Shown in pieces: positions 53,529 through 62,823 of a DNA stretch of 64,000 bases (position 1 is the stretch's first letter; every line of letters starts with the position of its first letter). The position numbers were made by a program, and so were the translations under genes. The notes under the pieces were generated by a model. It was not told the DNA's origin. It worked only from the letters and a program-made list of their open reading frames with translations, and searched no databases. This DNA comes from Rhodobacter sp. (GTDB lineage: Bacteria; Pseudomonadota; Alphaproteobacteria; Rhodobacterales; Rhodobacteraceae): NCBI GenBank assembly GCA_027489175.1, contig JAIYAE010000004.1, positions 310,001 to 374,000 on the forward strand. The letters are read 5' to 3'.

Positions 53529-55493
53529 ATGCGCTCGGTGCGCCTGCGGCTTCTGGCCATGGCGCTTTTGCCGCTGGTGGCCCTTTTGCCGCTGCTTCTG
53601 GGCCTGACGATGCAGCGCTGGATTGCCAAATTCGACGACCTTCTGATTGCCAAGGTCGGCAGTGACCTGCGGGTGGCGGAACAATATTTCAACCAGATCA
53701 AGGCGGCGCAGGGGGATGCGATCGCGGCGATGGCGCAGTCAGCGGCCTTTGCCGCCAAGTTGGGGCAGGGCGGGCCCGGGCTGGCGGCCTTTGTCGACAG
53801 CAAGCGCGACGCGCTGGATCTTGACTTCATCCTTTGGGCAGATGGGGCCGACTCGGGCCTGCCGCAGCCGGTTCGCGATCTGGCACGCTCGGTGCTGCCG
53901 GGCGCGGCCGGGGTGGGGGTGATGCTGCTTGATGCGCGGGAAATGGCGGCAATCTCTCCCGCACTGGCCGGCCGCGCCGCGATGCCGCTGGTCCCGACCG
54001 AGGCGGCGCGGACCATCGCGCGGGACGTGGAAGCCCGGGGCATGTTCATGCTGGCGGTCCATCGCGCGGCGGGCGGCGACAAGGTCCTGATCGGGGGGCG
54101 GCTCCTCAATCGCAATCTTGACGTGATCGACAGGATGAACGCGCTGGTCTACCGCGATGAGGATGGCGAGGTGTCGCGCACCGGGACCACGACCCTGTTC
54201 CTTGAGGATGTGCGCATTTCCACCAATGTGCGGCTGTTTCAGGGCGAACGCGCGCTGGGCACGCGGGTCTCTGACGCGGTCTGGCAGCGGGTGATGGTCG
54301 AAGGCCAGACCTGGCTGGACCGTGCCTTTGTGGTCAATGACTGGTACGTGTCGGGCTATGTGCCCTTGACCGACATGTCGGGTGCGCGGGTCGGCATGCT
54401 GTACACCGGGTTTCTTGAGGCGCCTTTCGTCTCTGAACGCAATACGATGGTGGTGGCGCTGATCGCGGCCGTCGTGGGGGTGATCGCCGTGTCGGTGCCG
54501 CTCTTCTTGTGGCTGGCGCGCGGGATTTTTGCCCCGCTGGAGGCGATGACCGCCACCATGGCCCGCGCCGAAGCCGGCGCGCTTGAGGCCCGCATTGGCC
54601 CCGTGTCGCGCAACGACGAGATCGGCACCGTGGCCCGACATCTGGACCGGCTTCTCGACCAGGTGCAGGAGCGCGATGCCGCCCTGCGCGATTATGCCGG
54701 CAACCTGAATGACCTTGTCGCCCAGCGCACCGCCGAGCTGCAGGAGGCCAATCACAAGCTGGAAGCCACCTTTGCCAAGCTGGTGATGTCGGAAAAGCTG
54801 GCCTCGGTCGGCGAAATCACCGCCGGGGTCGCGCATGAGATCAACAATCCCTTGGCGATCATCCAGGGCAATCTGGAGGTGATCCGGATGCGCCTTTCGC
54901 CCGATCAGCGCGCCGGGCTGAAAAGCGAGCTTGATTTCATCGACGCCCAGACCCACCGCATCGCGGTTCTGGTCAGCAAGCTTTTGAACTTCACCCGACC
55001 GGGCGAGATTTCGGACATGACCAGCCGCATCGATGCGGCCAAGGCGGTGGAGGATGCGCTGATCCTTGTGGCGCCGGACCTGCGAAAGAACGCCATCGAG
55101 ACGCGGGTAGAACATGATCCCGCCCCGGCCTTCAACGTGGTCGAGACCGAGTTTCAGCAGGTCATCGTCAATCTGGTGATCAATGCGATCCAGGCCATGG
55201 GCCAGGGCGGGTCGCTGACGATCCGCACCGGACCCGCGACGCGGGAGGGGGTGGCGGGCACCAGGATCGTGGTCACCGACAGCGGCCCGGGCATCCCGCC
55301 CGACAAGATCGACAGCGTGTTTGACCCGTTCATGACGACCAAGCTTGGCACCGGATCAGGCTTGGGCCTGTCGATCAGCCAAAGTCTGGTGACCCGCGTC
55401 GGCGGCTTGATCACCGCCGAAAGCCCCCAAGGCGAAGGCGCCACCTTCACCGTGTGGTTTCCTGCGGCGGACATTTCGTCCAACGACCGTTAA
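53529..55493 (+). CDS. Membrane sensor histidine kinase
   Basis: A 654-residue kinase. TM1 (LLAMALLPLVALLPLLLGLT), a long periplasmic sensor domain of about 290 residues, TM2 (LIAAVVGVIAVSVPLFLWLA), HAMP, a coiled coil (RDAALRDYAGNLNDLVAQRT), the phosphoacceptor box AGVAHEINNPLA (His near 435), N box LVINAIQAMG, and ATP-lid boxes DSGPGIPP and GTGSGLGLSIS. This is the DctB/NtrB-like class that pairs with NtrC-type regulators; its partner is the preceding gene. The ligand is probably related to the substrate of the ABC importer downstream (55904 onward). Confidence 0.9.
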   Translation: MRSVRLRLLAMALLPLVALLPLLLGLTMQRWIAKFDDLLIAKVGSDLRVAEQYFNQIKAAQGDAIAAMAQSAAFAAKLGQGGPGLAAFVDSKRDALDLDFILWADGADSGLPQPVRDLARSVLPGAAGVGVMLLDAREMAAISPALAGRAAMPLVPTEAARTIARDVEARGMFMLAVHRAAGGDKVLIGGRLLNRNLDVIDRMNALVYRDEDGEVSRTGTTTLFLEDVRISTNVRLFQGERALGTRVSDAVWQRVMVEGQTWLDRAFVVNDWYVSGYVPLTDMSGARVGMLYTGFLEAPFVSERNTMVVALIAAVVGVIAVSVPLFLWLARGIFAPLEAMTATMARAEAGALEARIGPVSRNDEIGTVARHLDRLLDQVQERDAALRDYAGNLNDLVAQRTAELQEANHKLEATFAKLVMSEKLASVGEITAGVAHEINNPLAIIQGNLEVIRMRLSPDQRAGLKSELDFIDAQTHRIAVLVSKLLNFTRPGEISDMTSRIDAAKAVEDALILVAPDLRKNAIETRVEHDPAPAFNVVETEFQQVIVNLVINAIQAMGQGGSLTIRTGPATREGVAGTRIVVTDSGPGIPPDKIDSVFDPFMTTKLGTGSGLGLSISQSLVTRVGGLITAESPQGEGATFTVWFPAADISSNDR

Positions 55494-55528
55494 GTTTCGG
55501 GACGAAAACTGGACATTTTGTCCAGTTT
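55469..55528. promoter_or_regulatory. Two copies of a GGACATTTnGTCC operator-like dyad, 42 bp apart
   Basis: GGACATTTCGTCC at 55469-55481 (at the end of the kinase gene) and GGACATTTTGTCC at 55511-55523, the second extended to a perfect 10-3-10 repeat at 55506-55528. Centre-to-centre spacing is 42 bp, four helical turns. They lie upstream of the importer genes and next to the NtrC-type regulator, its likely ligand. Confidence 0.6.
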
Positions 55529-55903
55529 GCCTTTCCTGCACTTTGCACAGCAGTGACTTTCTGACCTTTCTGCGCTGCGGCAGATAGCCTGTAAGCTACT
55601 GTATAAAAACAATTTTATTGTTGACAGCTTGCACCGTGCATGTGTCTTTTCAGGGGCAGATCAAAAGGGCCGCGGCAGGGCAGAGGGCGGTCTTTCTGAC
55701 AGAGGGGGGAGAAGGGTCCAGTAACCCGGGCCGGCATGAACTGCCGTCCGGAAAGCAGGCCAAGCACGTCAGCAATGCCACGCACATCTGCGGCACGACC
55801 GGGACAGGGACGAAGGGCCTCGCATCACGCGGGCCTGCCGACGATGCCTCGGCCCGGCCGGCCAGATTGGGCTGTCAAGCAAACCAACGGGAGGAGACGG
55901 AAG
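55529..55903. other. Promoter region and leader of the HAAT-type importer
   Basis: About 375 bp without a gene. A low-GC patch with TATAAA (55601-55606) and TTGACA (55621-55626) suggests a sigma-70-type promoter, but no convincing pair of -35/-10 boxes or sigma-54 box (GG-N10-GC in context) was found. GGGAGGAGA precedes the start at 55904. Confidence 0.4.
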
Positions 55904-57241
55904 ATGGTTCATCCACGCATACGTATGATGATTGCCGGTGCCGCGATTGCCGCGACATCGCTTCTGGCGCTGCCGGACGGTGCCGCAGCCCAGGAAACCC
56001 AGTATTTCCCGGTGCCCAGCAGCCGGGTCGGCCCCTATTCCGCGATGGGCACCGGCTATTACGGCGCCCAGATCGACTATATGAACTACATCAACATGAA
56101 CGGCGGCGTGAACGGCGTCATGCTGACCTGGCAGGAATGCGAGACCGAATACAACGCCGCCAAGACCGTCGAATGCTACCAGCGCCTGTTGGAAAAGGAC
56201 GGCCAGAAGATGGTGGTCTTCGACACGCTGGGCACGCCCGGGGCCTATGCCGTCATCAACCGGATGGCCGAGGATGAGGTGGTCTTGGCGCAATACGGCT
56301 ATGGCCGGACCGATGCGGCCGATGGCACCGTCTGGCCCTGGGTCTTCAACGCCGCCAGCCACTACTGGGACCAGATCGCCGTAAAGCTGCGCTTCATGGC
56401 CGAGCAGGAAGGCGGCATCGAGAACATGCGCGGCAAGAAGATCGTGCACATGCACATCGACAGCGCCTTTGGCCGCGAACCGCTGCCTGCCATGCGCGCC
56501 ATCGCCGAGGAATGGGGGTTCGAGCTGATCGAGATCGCCATCGTCCCCCCGGGGCTGGAACAGCAATCGCAATGGCTGCAGGTCCGCCGCGAACAGCCCG
56601 ACTGGGTGACGTTCTGGGGCGCAGGTTCGGGCATGAACTCAACCGGCATGACCAACGCCGCCCGGGTCGGCTTTCCGCGCGAACGGCTGATCTACGTGAC
56701 CTTCGGCGCGGCTGAAGAGGACATGGGGCCCGCGGGCGACAGTGCCACCGGTACCTATGCCATGGCCAACGCCCTGCCCGGCAAGGATTACCCGCTGGTC
56801 AAGGCGATTGAGGAACAGGTTTATGGCGCGGGCAAAGGGAACCTTGCCGATCCAAACCGTATCGGGTCCGTCTACTGGAACCGGGGCCTTGGGGCCGCCG
56901 TGATGTGGGTCGAGGCGCTGCGGAATGCGCAACAGATCCACAACAAGATCGGCCAGCCGGTCACGGGGGCCGAATTCCGTGACGGCTATGAGGCGATCAA
57001 GATGACGCCTGAGCGTCTGGAAGAGCTTGGCATTGCCGGCATGATCGCGCCGTTCGAGCTGTCTTGCGAAAAGCATGACGGGGCCGGCAAGTTCGCGATG
57101 ATGCAGTGGGACGGGACCAAGTTCGTGCAGGTCACCGATTGGCAGGAACCCCTTGACCCGCCCTTCATCCGCGCCCTGATCAAGGACTCGGCAGCCAAAT
57201 TCGCGGCCGAAAACAACATCACGCCGCGCACTTGCCCCTGA
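55904..57241 (+). CDS. Periplasmic substrate-binding protein of a branched-chain/amide-type ABC importer
   Basis: A 445-residue protein. The signal peptide IAGAAIAATSLLALPDGAAA ends near residue 29. The mature part is a type 1 periplasmic binding protein (YNAAKTVECYQRLLEKDGQK, GKKIVHMHIDSAFGREPLPA, PDWVTFWGAGSGMNSTGMTN), matching the LivJ/amide-binding fold. The ligand is not clear: aromatic, amide or amino-acid compounds are all taken up by this class. It leads the cluster of two ATPases and two permeases and probably responds to the upstream two-component system. Confidence 0.88.
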   Translation: MVHPRIRMMIAGAAIAATSLLALPDGAAAQETQYFPVPSSRVGPYSAMGTGYYGAQIDYMNYINMNGGVNGVMLTWQECETEYNAAKTVECYQRLLEKDGQKMVVFDTLGTPGAYAVINRMAEDEVVLAQYGYGRTDAADGTVWPWVFNAASHYWDQIAVKLRFMAEQEGGIENMRGKKIVHMHIDSAFGREPLPAMRAIAEEWGFELIEIAIVPPGLEQQSQWLQVRREQPDWVTFWGAGSGMNSTGMTNAARVGFPRERLIYVTFGAAEEDMGPAGDSATGTYAMANALPGKDYPLVKAIEEQVYGAGKGNLADPNRIGSVYWNRGLGAAVMWVEALRNAQQIHNKIGQPVTGAEFRDGYEAIKMTPERLEELGIAGMIAPFELSCEKHDGAGKFAMMQWDGTKFVQVTDWQEPLDPPFIRALIKDSAAKFAAENNITPRTCP

Positions 57242-57373
57242 TCTGCAGGCGGCCTTGCCGCCGATGACACAGCCTGCCGGGATCGGTGCCAGATCGGGCG
57301 CCGGTCCCGGACAGCCCCCCTTCCTTCAGGCACAGCCCGTCGATGCAGAGGATCTTGATATGGGAAGCGCACC

Positions 57374-58198
57374 ATGACCGCACCAACGGACGACATCCTG
57401 AAACTTGACCAGGTCGCGGTCGTCTACAACAACGTCATCTCGGCCCTGCACGACATTTCGCTGACCGTGCCGCGCGGCAAGATCGTCGCCCTTCTGGGCG
57501 GCAATGGCGCGGGGAAAAGCACCACGCTCAAGTCGATCTCGACCATGCTTGCAGGCGAGCGCGGCCGCGTCACGCGCGGCACGATCACCTATGACGGGAC
57601 GGCAGTGAAGGACCAGCAACCGTCCGACATGGTGGGCCTTGGCATGGTGCATGTGCTGGAGGGGCGGCGCTGCTTTGGCCACCTGACGGTGGAGGAAAAC
57701 ATCATCGCCGGGGCCTATTCGCGCAAGCTGTCCAAGGGCGAGATGCAGGCCGAGCTTGACCGCATCTACACCTATTTCAAGCGCCTGCGCGAACGCCGCA
57801 AAAGCCAGGCCGGCTATACCTCGGGCGGGGAACAGCAGATGACGGCCGTGGCCCGCGCGATGATGACGAAGCCGAAGATGCTGCTTCTGGACGAACCCTC
57901 GATGGGCCTTGCCCCGCAGCTGGTGGCCGAGATCTTCAACATCGCGCAAGAGCTGAACAAGAAGGAAGGCGTCAGCATCCTTCTGGCCGAACAGAACACC
58001 AACATCGCGCTGCGCAATGCCGACTATGGCTACATCATCGAGACGGGCCGCGTGATGCTGCACGGGCCAGCGCGCGACCTGCTGAACGACGACAAGATCA
58101 AGGAATTCTACCTCGGCATCTCCAAGGAGGGCCGCAAGAATTTCCGCGACGTGCTCCGCAAGGAGGCCGAAAGCCACAGCGAGCTTTACCATGGCTAA
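57374..58198 (+). CDS. ABC transporter ATP-binding protein, LivF-like
   Basis: A 274-residue ATPase with Walker A GGNGAGKST, Q-loop region, signature TSGGEQQM (variant of LSGGQ), Walker B MLLLDEPSMGL and the switch His region. VVYNNVISALHDISLTV at the start and the long C-terminus are typical of LivF-like members of the HAAT importers. It energises uptake together with the LivG-like partner encoded next; 132 bp separate it from the binding-protein gene. Confidence 0.92.
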   Translation: MTAPTDDILKLDQVAVVYNNVISALHDISLTVPRGKIVALLGGNGAGKSTTLKSISTMLAGERGRVTRGTITYDGTAVKDQQPSDMVGLGMVHVLEGRRCFGHLTVEENIIAGAYSRKLSKGEMQAELDRIYTYFKRLRERRKSQAGYTSGGEQQMTAVARAMMTKPKMLLLDEPSMGLAPQLVAEIFNIAQELNKKEGVSILLAEQNTNIALRNADYGYIIETGRVMLHGPARDLLNDDKIKEFYLGISKEGRKNFRDVLRKEAESHSELYHG

Positions 58199-58219
58199 GG
58201 CGGGCAGGGGATAGGGATC

Positions 58220-59017
58220 ATGATGCAAGCCAGAAACTTTCCGATCGGCGCACCGGTCTTGGAGGTCAAGAACATCTCGCTGCGGTTCGGCGGGGTGAAG
58301 GCGATCACCGACACCTCCTTCACCGTCTACAAGCACGAGATCCGCGCGATCATCGGGCCGAACGGGGCGGGCAAAAGCTCGCTTCTGAACTGCATCAACG
58401 GGATCTACAAACCGCAGGAAGGCAAGATCGCCTTCAAGGGCCGCGTGCTGGACCAGATCAGCCCGAACATCGTGGCCCGGCAAGGCATCTCGCGCACTTT
58501 CCAGAACCTCGCCTTGTTCAAGCGGATGTCGGTGATCGACAACATCCTTGTGGGCCGCAAGCTGCACATGTCGGCCAACTTCATGGAAGTGGCCTTCCAG
58601 CTGCCGAAAGCGCGGGCCGAGGAAAAGGCCAACCGCGCGCGCTGCGAGGAAATCGTGGAGTTTCTGGAAATCACCGACATCCGCGACACGCCCGTGGGCA
58701 AGCTGCCTTACGGCCTGCAAAAGAAGGTTGAACTGGGCCGCGCCTTGGCGACCGAGGCCGATGTGCTGCTGCTGGACGAGCCGATGGCCGGCATGAACGT
58801 CGAGGAAAAGCGCGAGATGTGCCGGTTCATCCTGAAGGTCAATGATGAGCTGGGCACCACCGTGGTCCTGATCGAACATGACATGGGCGTGGTGATGGAC
58901 ATTTCCGACGCCGTCGTCGTGCTGGATTACGGCAAGGTCATCGCCGATGGCCCGCCTGACACGGTCCGGTCCAATCAGGACGTCATCGACGCCTATCTGG
59001 GGGTTGCGCATGATTGA
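58220..59017 (+). CDS. ABC transporter ATP-binding protein, LivG-like
   Basis: A 265-residue ATPase: LEVKNISLRFGGVKAITDTS, Walker A GPNGAGKSS, ISRTFQNLALF (Q-loop), a LPYGLQKKVELGR segment in place of LSGGQ, Walker B VLLLDEPMAGM, and VVLIEHDMGVV with the switch His. The sequence order is that of LivG-type ATPases, including the VARQGISRTFQN motif. Its 3' end overlaps the LivH-like gene by 8 bp. Confidence 0.92.
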   Translation: MMQARNFPIGAPVLEVKNISLRFGGVKAITDTSFTVYKHEIRAIIGPNGAGKSSLLNCINGIYKPQEGKIAFKGRVLDQISPNIVARQGISRTFQNLALFKRMSVIDNILVGRKLHMSANFMEVAFQLPKARAEEKANRARCEEIVEFLEITDIRDTPVGKLPYGLQKKVELGRALATEADVLLLDEPMAGMNVEEKREMCRFILKVNDELGTTVVLIEHDMGVVMDISDAVVVLDYGKVIADGPPDTVRSNQDVIDAYLGVAHD

Positions 59018-59912
59018 GGTTCTCTTCTTCTTCGAAGTCGTGCTGGCTGGCCTTCTGGCCGGCACGATGTATTCGCTGGTCGCCCTTGGTTTCGTGCTGA
59101 TCTACAAGGCCTCCTCGACCTTCAACTTCGCGCAAGGGGCGATGGTGTTCTTCGCCGTGCTTTCCTTTGTGGGCTTCATGGAGCAGGGCATTCCCTTCGC
59201 TGCGGCCTTCGTGCTGACCGTGCTTTTGATGATCGCCGTTGGCTTCGCCACCGAACGGCTGGTGCTGAAGCCCCTGGTCAACCAAAGCGAAGACACCCTT
59301 CTGATGGCGACCATCGGGCTGGCCTTCGTGCTGCAAGGCCTTGCACAGGCGGTCTGGGGGGTTGAGGTGCGGCGGCTTGACCTGGGCGTGGGCGATTTCC
59401 CGATCCCGTGGATCGCCGACAACCTGGGCCTTTTCGTCAGCGCGCTGGACGTGATGGCGGGCGTGGTGGCGGCGACTCTGATCGTGATCCTGGCGCTGAT
59501 GTTCAAATATACCAAGATGGGCCTTGGCCTCCGCGCTGTGGCGGATGATCCGGGGGCGGCGGCCTCGATCGGGATACCGCTGAAGAACATCATGCTGCTG
59601 GTGTGGTCGGCCGCAGGCTTCGTGGCGCTGGTCGCGGGCATGATGTGGGGGGCGCGGGCCGGGGTGCAGTTCGCGCTGGTCGATCTTGCGCTGAAGGCAC
59701 TGCCGGTCCTCATCATCGGCGGGTTCTCGTCCATCCCCGGGGCCATCGTCGGCGGCCTGATCATCGGCGTCGTCGAAAAGGTGCTGGAGGTCTATGTCGG
59801 CCCGTCCTTTGGCGGCGGCATCGAAGGCTGGGCCCCCTTCGTTCTTGCCATCTTCTTCCTGCTCTGGCGGCCCGAAGGGCTGTTCGGCGAGAAGATCATC
59901 CGACGCGTCTAA
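59010..59912 (+). CDS. ABC transporter permease, LivH-like
   Basis: A 300-residue inner-membrane protein of about eight helices, starting MIEVLFFFEVVLAGLLAGTM with the LivH-type GTMYSLVALGFVLIYKASST segment. LGLRAVADDPGAAASIGIPL is the cytoplasmic EAA-like loop contacting the ATPase. The ATG at 59010 lies inside the LivG-like gene end, supporting translational coupling; the reading frame is open further up without support. Confidence 0.9.
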   Translation: MIEVLFFFEVVLAGLLAGTMYSLVALGFVLIYKASSTFNFAQGAMVFFAVLSFVGFMEQGIPFAAAFVLTVLLMIAVGFATERLVLKPLVNQSEDTLLMATIGLAFVLQGLAQAVWGVEVRRLDLGVGDFPIPWIADNLGLFVSALDVMAGVVAATLIVILALMFKYTKMGLGLRAVADDPGAAASIGIPLKNIMLLVWSAAGFVALVAGMMWGARAGVQFALVDLALKALPVLIIGGFSSIPGAIVGGLIIGVVEKVLEVYVGPSFGGGIEGWAPFVLAIFFLLWRPEGLFGEKIIRRV

Positions 59913-59931
59913 GGGCAGGAGACCCAAGAAG

Positions 59932-60996
59932 ATGACAAGCAAACCTGCCACGTCCCCCTTTGCCCGCGGCGACATCACCAATTTCGCCGTGCTGATGACC
60001 CTGGCTTTCCTGGTCATTCCGCTGACGATCCCGAACGGCTACTGGTATTCGTCGATCCTGATCCCCTGGCTATGCCTGGCACTTGCCGCCATCGGCCAGC
60101 AGATCGTGATGGGCTATGCCGGCCAGTTGGCGCTGGGGGCCGCAGGCTTCATGGCCGCCGGGGCCTTCGCTTGTTTCAACATCGAGCTGCGGATCCCCTG
60201 GATGCCCTTTGGCGGGTCGCTGATCCTGTCGGGGCTGATTGCGGCGGCCTTCGGGGTGCTGTTCGGGCTGCCCAGCCTGCGGGTGCGCGGCATCTACCTG
60301 ATGGTGGCCACCCTTGCCTCGCAGTTCTTCATCATCTGGATGATCGACAAGTTCGGCTGGTTCAAGAACTACGACACCTCGGGCATCATCACCGCGCAGG
60401 ACATCGTGATTTTCGGCTATGCCTTCACCGCGCCCTTGCAGATGTATCTGGTGGTGCTTGTCGTCGTCACCCTTCTGACGATCCTGGCCATCAACATGAC
60501 GCGCGGGTCGGTGGGCCGCAACTGGATGGCGGTGCGCGACATGGACATCGCCGCCGAAAGCATGGGCATCTCGCTTTTGCGCACCAAGCTGCAGGCCTTC
60601 GCGATCAGCGCCTTCTACTGCGGCGTCGCCGGGGCGCTTTTCGCCTTCACCTACCTCAAATCGCTTGAGCCGGTGGCCTTCGACATCAAACTGTCGTTCC
60701 AGATCCTCTTCATGGTGATCCTGGGCGGGCTTGGCACGATCAGCGGCGCCTTCATCGGGGCGGCGTTCATCCTGTTGTTCCCGGTCGTGCTGAATACCGT
60801 GGGCAACGTCTGGTTCCACGGCATGGTCGACGCGACCGTGATCTCTGCGGTGGAACAGGTGGTGTTCGGCGCGCTGATCATCCTTTTCCTGATCTACGAA
60901 CCGCTTGGCATGGCTAAACTGTGGGAGAATATCCGGGCGCGGATGCGGTCCAGATCGGTTCCCAAGGCAGAGGTGCCACGTCAGCAGGCAAGCTGA
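59932..60996 (+). CDS. ABC transporter permease, LivM-like
   Basis: A 354-residue membrane protein with about nine helices. It has the LivM signature YAGQLALGAAGFMAAGAFAC and GLPSLRVRGIYLMVATLASQ, the loop RNWMAVRDMDIAAESMGISL, and FMVILGGLGTISGAFIGAAF near the end. It starts 19 bp after the LivH-like gene with a GGCAGGAGA site. Together with the four upstream genes it completes the importer; no dedicated catabolic gene lies beside it in the window. Confidence 0.9.
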   Translation: MTSKPATSPFARGDITNFAVLMTLAFLVIPLTIPNGYWYSSILIPWLCLALAAIGQQIVMGYAGQLALGAAGFMAAGAFACFNIELRIPWMPFGGSLILSGLIAAAFGVLFGLPSLRVRGIYLMVATLASQFFIIWMIDKFGWFKNYDTSGIITAQDIVIFGYAFTAPLQMYLVVLVVVTLLTILAINMTRGSVGRNWMAVRDMDIAAESMGISLLRTKLQAFAISAFYCGVAGALFAFTYLKSLEPVAFDIKLSFQILFMVILGGLGTISGAFIGAAFILLFPVVLNTVGNVWFHGMVDATVISAVEQVVFGALIILFLIYEPLGMAKLWENIRARMRSRSVPKAEVPRQQAS

Positions 60997-61182
60997 CCCC
61001 GCCAACCTGACCGCCCGCTACCCGTTTCAGCGGGCCACGGGGCGCCGGGGCGGGCTTTCGCGACCCGAAGGCCCCCGGGGCAGGTTAGCCATTGACTCCA
61101 GCGACCCGGCTTCCTCCAATCAGGGCAGGACGTGACCCTCTGACGGTCAGCGCCTCAATGAATATGGACAGGGAGATGGACA

Positions 61183-62781
61183 ATGCTTCTGAAGCATGGA
61201 TTTGGCCGTGCGGCGGTCTTTGCCGCTTTGATGGCCGGCACTGCACCGATGGCGCTGATGGCCGAGACGCCAGCGGATACGCTGGTTGTCGCCGATGCGA
61301 TCGACGACATCGTCTCGATCGACCCGCATGAGGCCTTTGAATTTTCGGGCACCGACCTGAACAACAACACCTACGACTCGCTGATCGAGCTTGATCCGAC
61401 CAAGCCGGGCGAGCTTGTGCCGGGCCTGGCCGAAAGCTGGGCCGTGGCCGAAGACGGAATGACCTACACCTTCAAGGTCAAATCCGGCATCACCTTTTCC
61501 AGCGGCAACCCGCTGACCGCCGAAGATGCCGCCGGGTCGCTGCGCCGGGTGGTCAAGCTGAACAAGACCCCGGCCTTCATCCTGACCCAGTTCGGCCTGA
61601 CGCCGGAAAACGTGGATCAGATGATCACCTTTGATGGGGATACCGTCACCATCAAGACCGACAAGGAATATGCGCCGTCCTTCGTCTACAACTGCCTGAC
61701 GGCGGGTGTGGCCAGCATCGTCGACATGAAGACCGTCATGGCGAACGAAGTTGACGGCGACATGGGCAACGCCTGGCTGAAGGCCAACAGCGCCGGAACC
61801 GGGGCCTATGTGCTGCGGTCGTTCAAGCCGAACGAAGGCTATGTGCTTGAGGCCCGCGCGGGCCATTGGCGTGGCGATGCGAAGATCAAGAACGTCTTCA
61901 TGCAGCACGTGCCGGAAGGTGCCACCCAGCGCCTGCTTTTGGAAAAGGGTGACATCGACGTCGCCCGCGAAATGACCCCGACCGACATCGCGGGCGTAAC
62001 TGGCAACCCGGACATCAAGGTGCAGAACGATGTCGGCGGCCAGGTCTATTACCTCGCGCTGAACCAGAAGAAGGCCGAGCTTGCGAACCCCAAGGTGCAG
62101 GAAGCCATGCGCTGGGCGGTCGATTACGCCGGCATGACCGACAGCATCCTGAAGGGGCAGTGGGTCGTCCACCAGTCCTTCCTGCCGCAGGGGTTCCTGG
62201 GCGCGCTGACCGAAACGCCCTACAGCCTCGACCTTGAGAAGGCCAAGGCGCTGATGGCGGAATCCGGGGTGACCCTGCCCTTGGAGGTGAAGTTCACCGT
62301 CCGCAACAACCAGGAACGGCTGGATATCGCCACCTCGCTGCAGAACACCTTCGCGCAGGTCGGCATCAATCTGGTGCTGGACGTGGGCGACGGCGCGCAA
62401 GGGCTGGAGGTCTACCGTGGCCGCCTGCATGAGATGACGCTGCAGACCTGGGGGCCGGACTATCCCGACCCGCATACCAACGCCTCGACCTTCGCGATGA
62501 ACCCCGACAACAGCGATGAGGCCGGGAATACCGGTTACCTCGCCTGGCGCACGGCGTGGGAGCCGGGCGAATTGCACGCGCTGACCGAAGCTGCGGTGGT
62601 CGAGAAGGACACCGAAAAGCGCAAGGCGATGTATGAAGAGATCCAGCGCAAGCACCGCGATGGGTCGGCCTTCGTGATGATGTTCCAGCAGGCGCGGCAA
62701 GAGGCGATGCGCGCCAATGTGATGGGCTTCTATGCCGGTGGGGCGACCGACTCGGCGTCCTACTGGACCGTCACCAAGTAA
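61183..62781 (+). CDS. Dipeptide-type ABC transporter substrate-binding protein (family 5)
   Basis: A 532-residue extracytoplasmic solute-binding protein of family 5. A signal peptide (AAVFAALMAGTAPMALMAET) precedes LVVADAIDDIVSIDPHEAFE. Later blocks such as AESWAVAEDGMTYTFKVKSG and TLQTWGPDYPDPHTNASTFA are characteristic of DppA/OppA-like proteins. Probable ligands are peptides or other small molecules bound by this family, not determinable here. It is followed by a hairpin (62788-62822) before the permease genes. Confidence 0.9.
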   Translation: MLLKHGFGRAAVFAALMAGTAPMALMAETPADTLVVADAIDDIVSIDPHEAFEFSGTDLNNNTYDSLIELDPTKPGELVPGLAESWAVAEDGMTYTFKVKSGITFSSGNPLTAEDAAGSLRRVVKLNKTPAFILTQFGLTPENVDQMITFDGDTVTIKTDKEYAPSFVYNCLTAGVASIVDMKTVMANEVDGDMGNAWLKANSAGTGAYVLRSFKPNEGYVLEARAGHWRGDAKIKNVFMQHVPEGATQRLLLEKGDIDVAREMTPTDIAGVTGNPDIKVQNDVGGQVYYLALNQKKAELANPKVQEAMRWAVDYAGMTDSILKGQWVVHQSFLPQGFLGALTETPYSLDLEKAKALMAESGVTLPLEVKFTVRNNQERLDIATSLQNTFAQVGINLVLDVGDGAQGLEVYRGRLHEMTLQTWGPDYPDPHTNASTFAMNPDNSDEAGNTGYLAWRTAWEPGELHALTEAAVVEKDTEKRKAMYEEIQRKHRDGSAFVMMFQQARQEAMRANVMGFYAGGATDSASYWTVTK

Positions 62782-62787
62782 GCGACC

Positions 62788-62822
62788 GGGCCGCCGCCTT
62801 TTGGGGTGGCGGCCCCGTTTTT
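62788..62822 (+). terminator. Hairpin with T-run between binding-protein and permease genes
   Basis: A GGGCCGCC(G)CC / GG(T)GGCGGCCC stem followed by GTTTTT, ending just before the ATG of the permease at 62824. It looks like an intrinsic terminator that leaks into the permease genes, keeping the binding protein at higher level. Confidence 0.65.
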
Positions 62823-62823
62823 C

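Noticed and set aside
55494-55903. Sigma-54 promoter upstream of the importer
   Set aside because: No GG-N10-GC element in proper context; the regulator also lacks GAFTGA.
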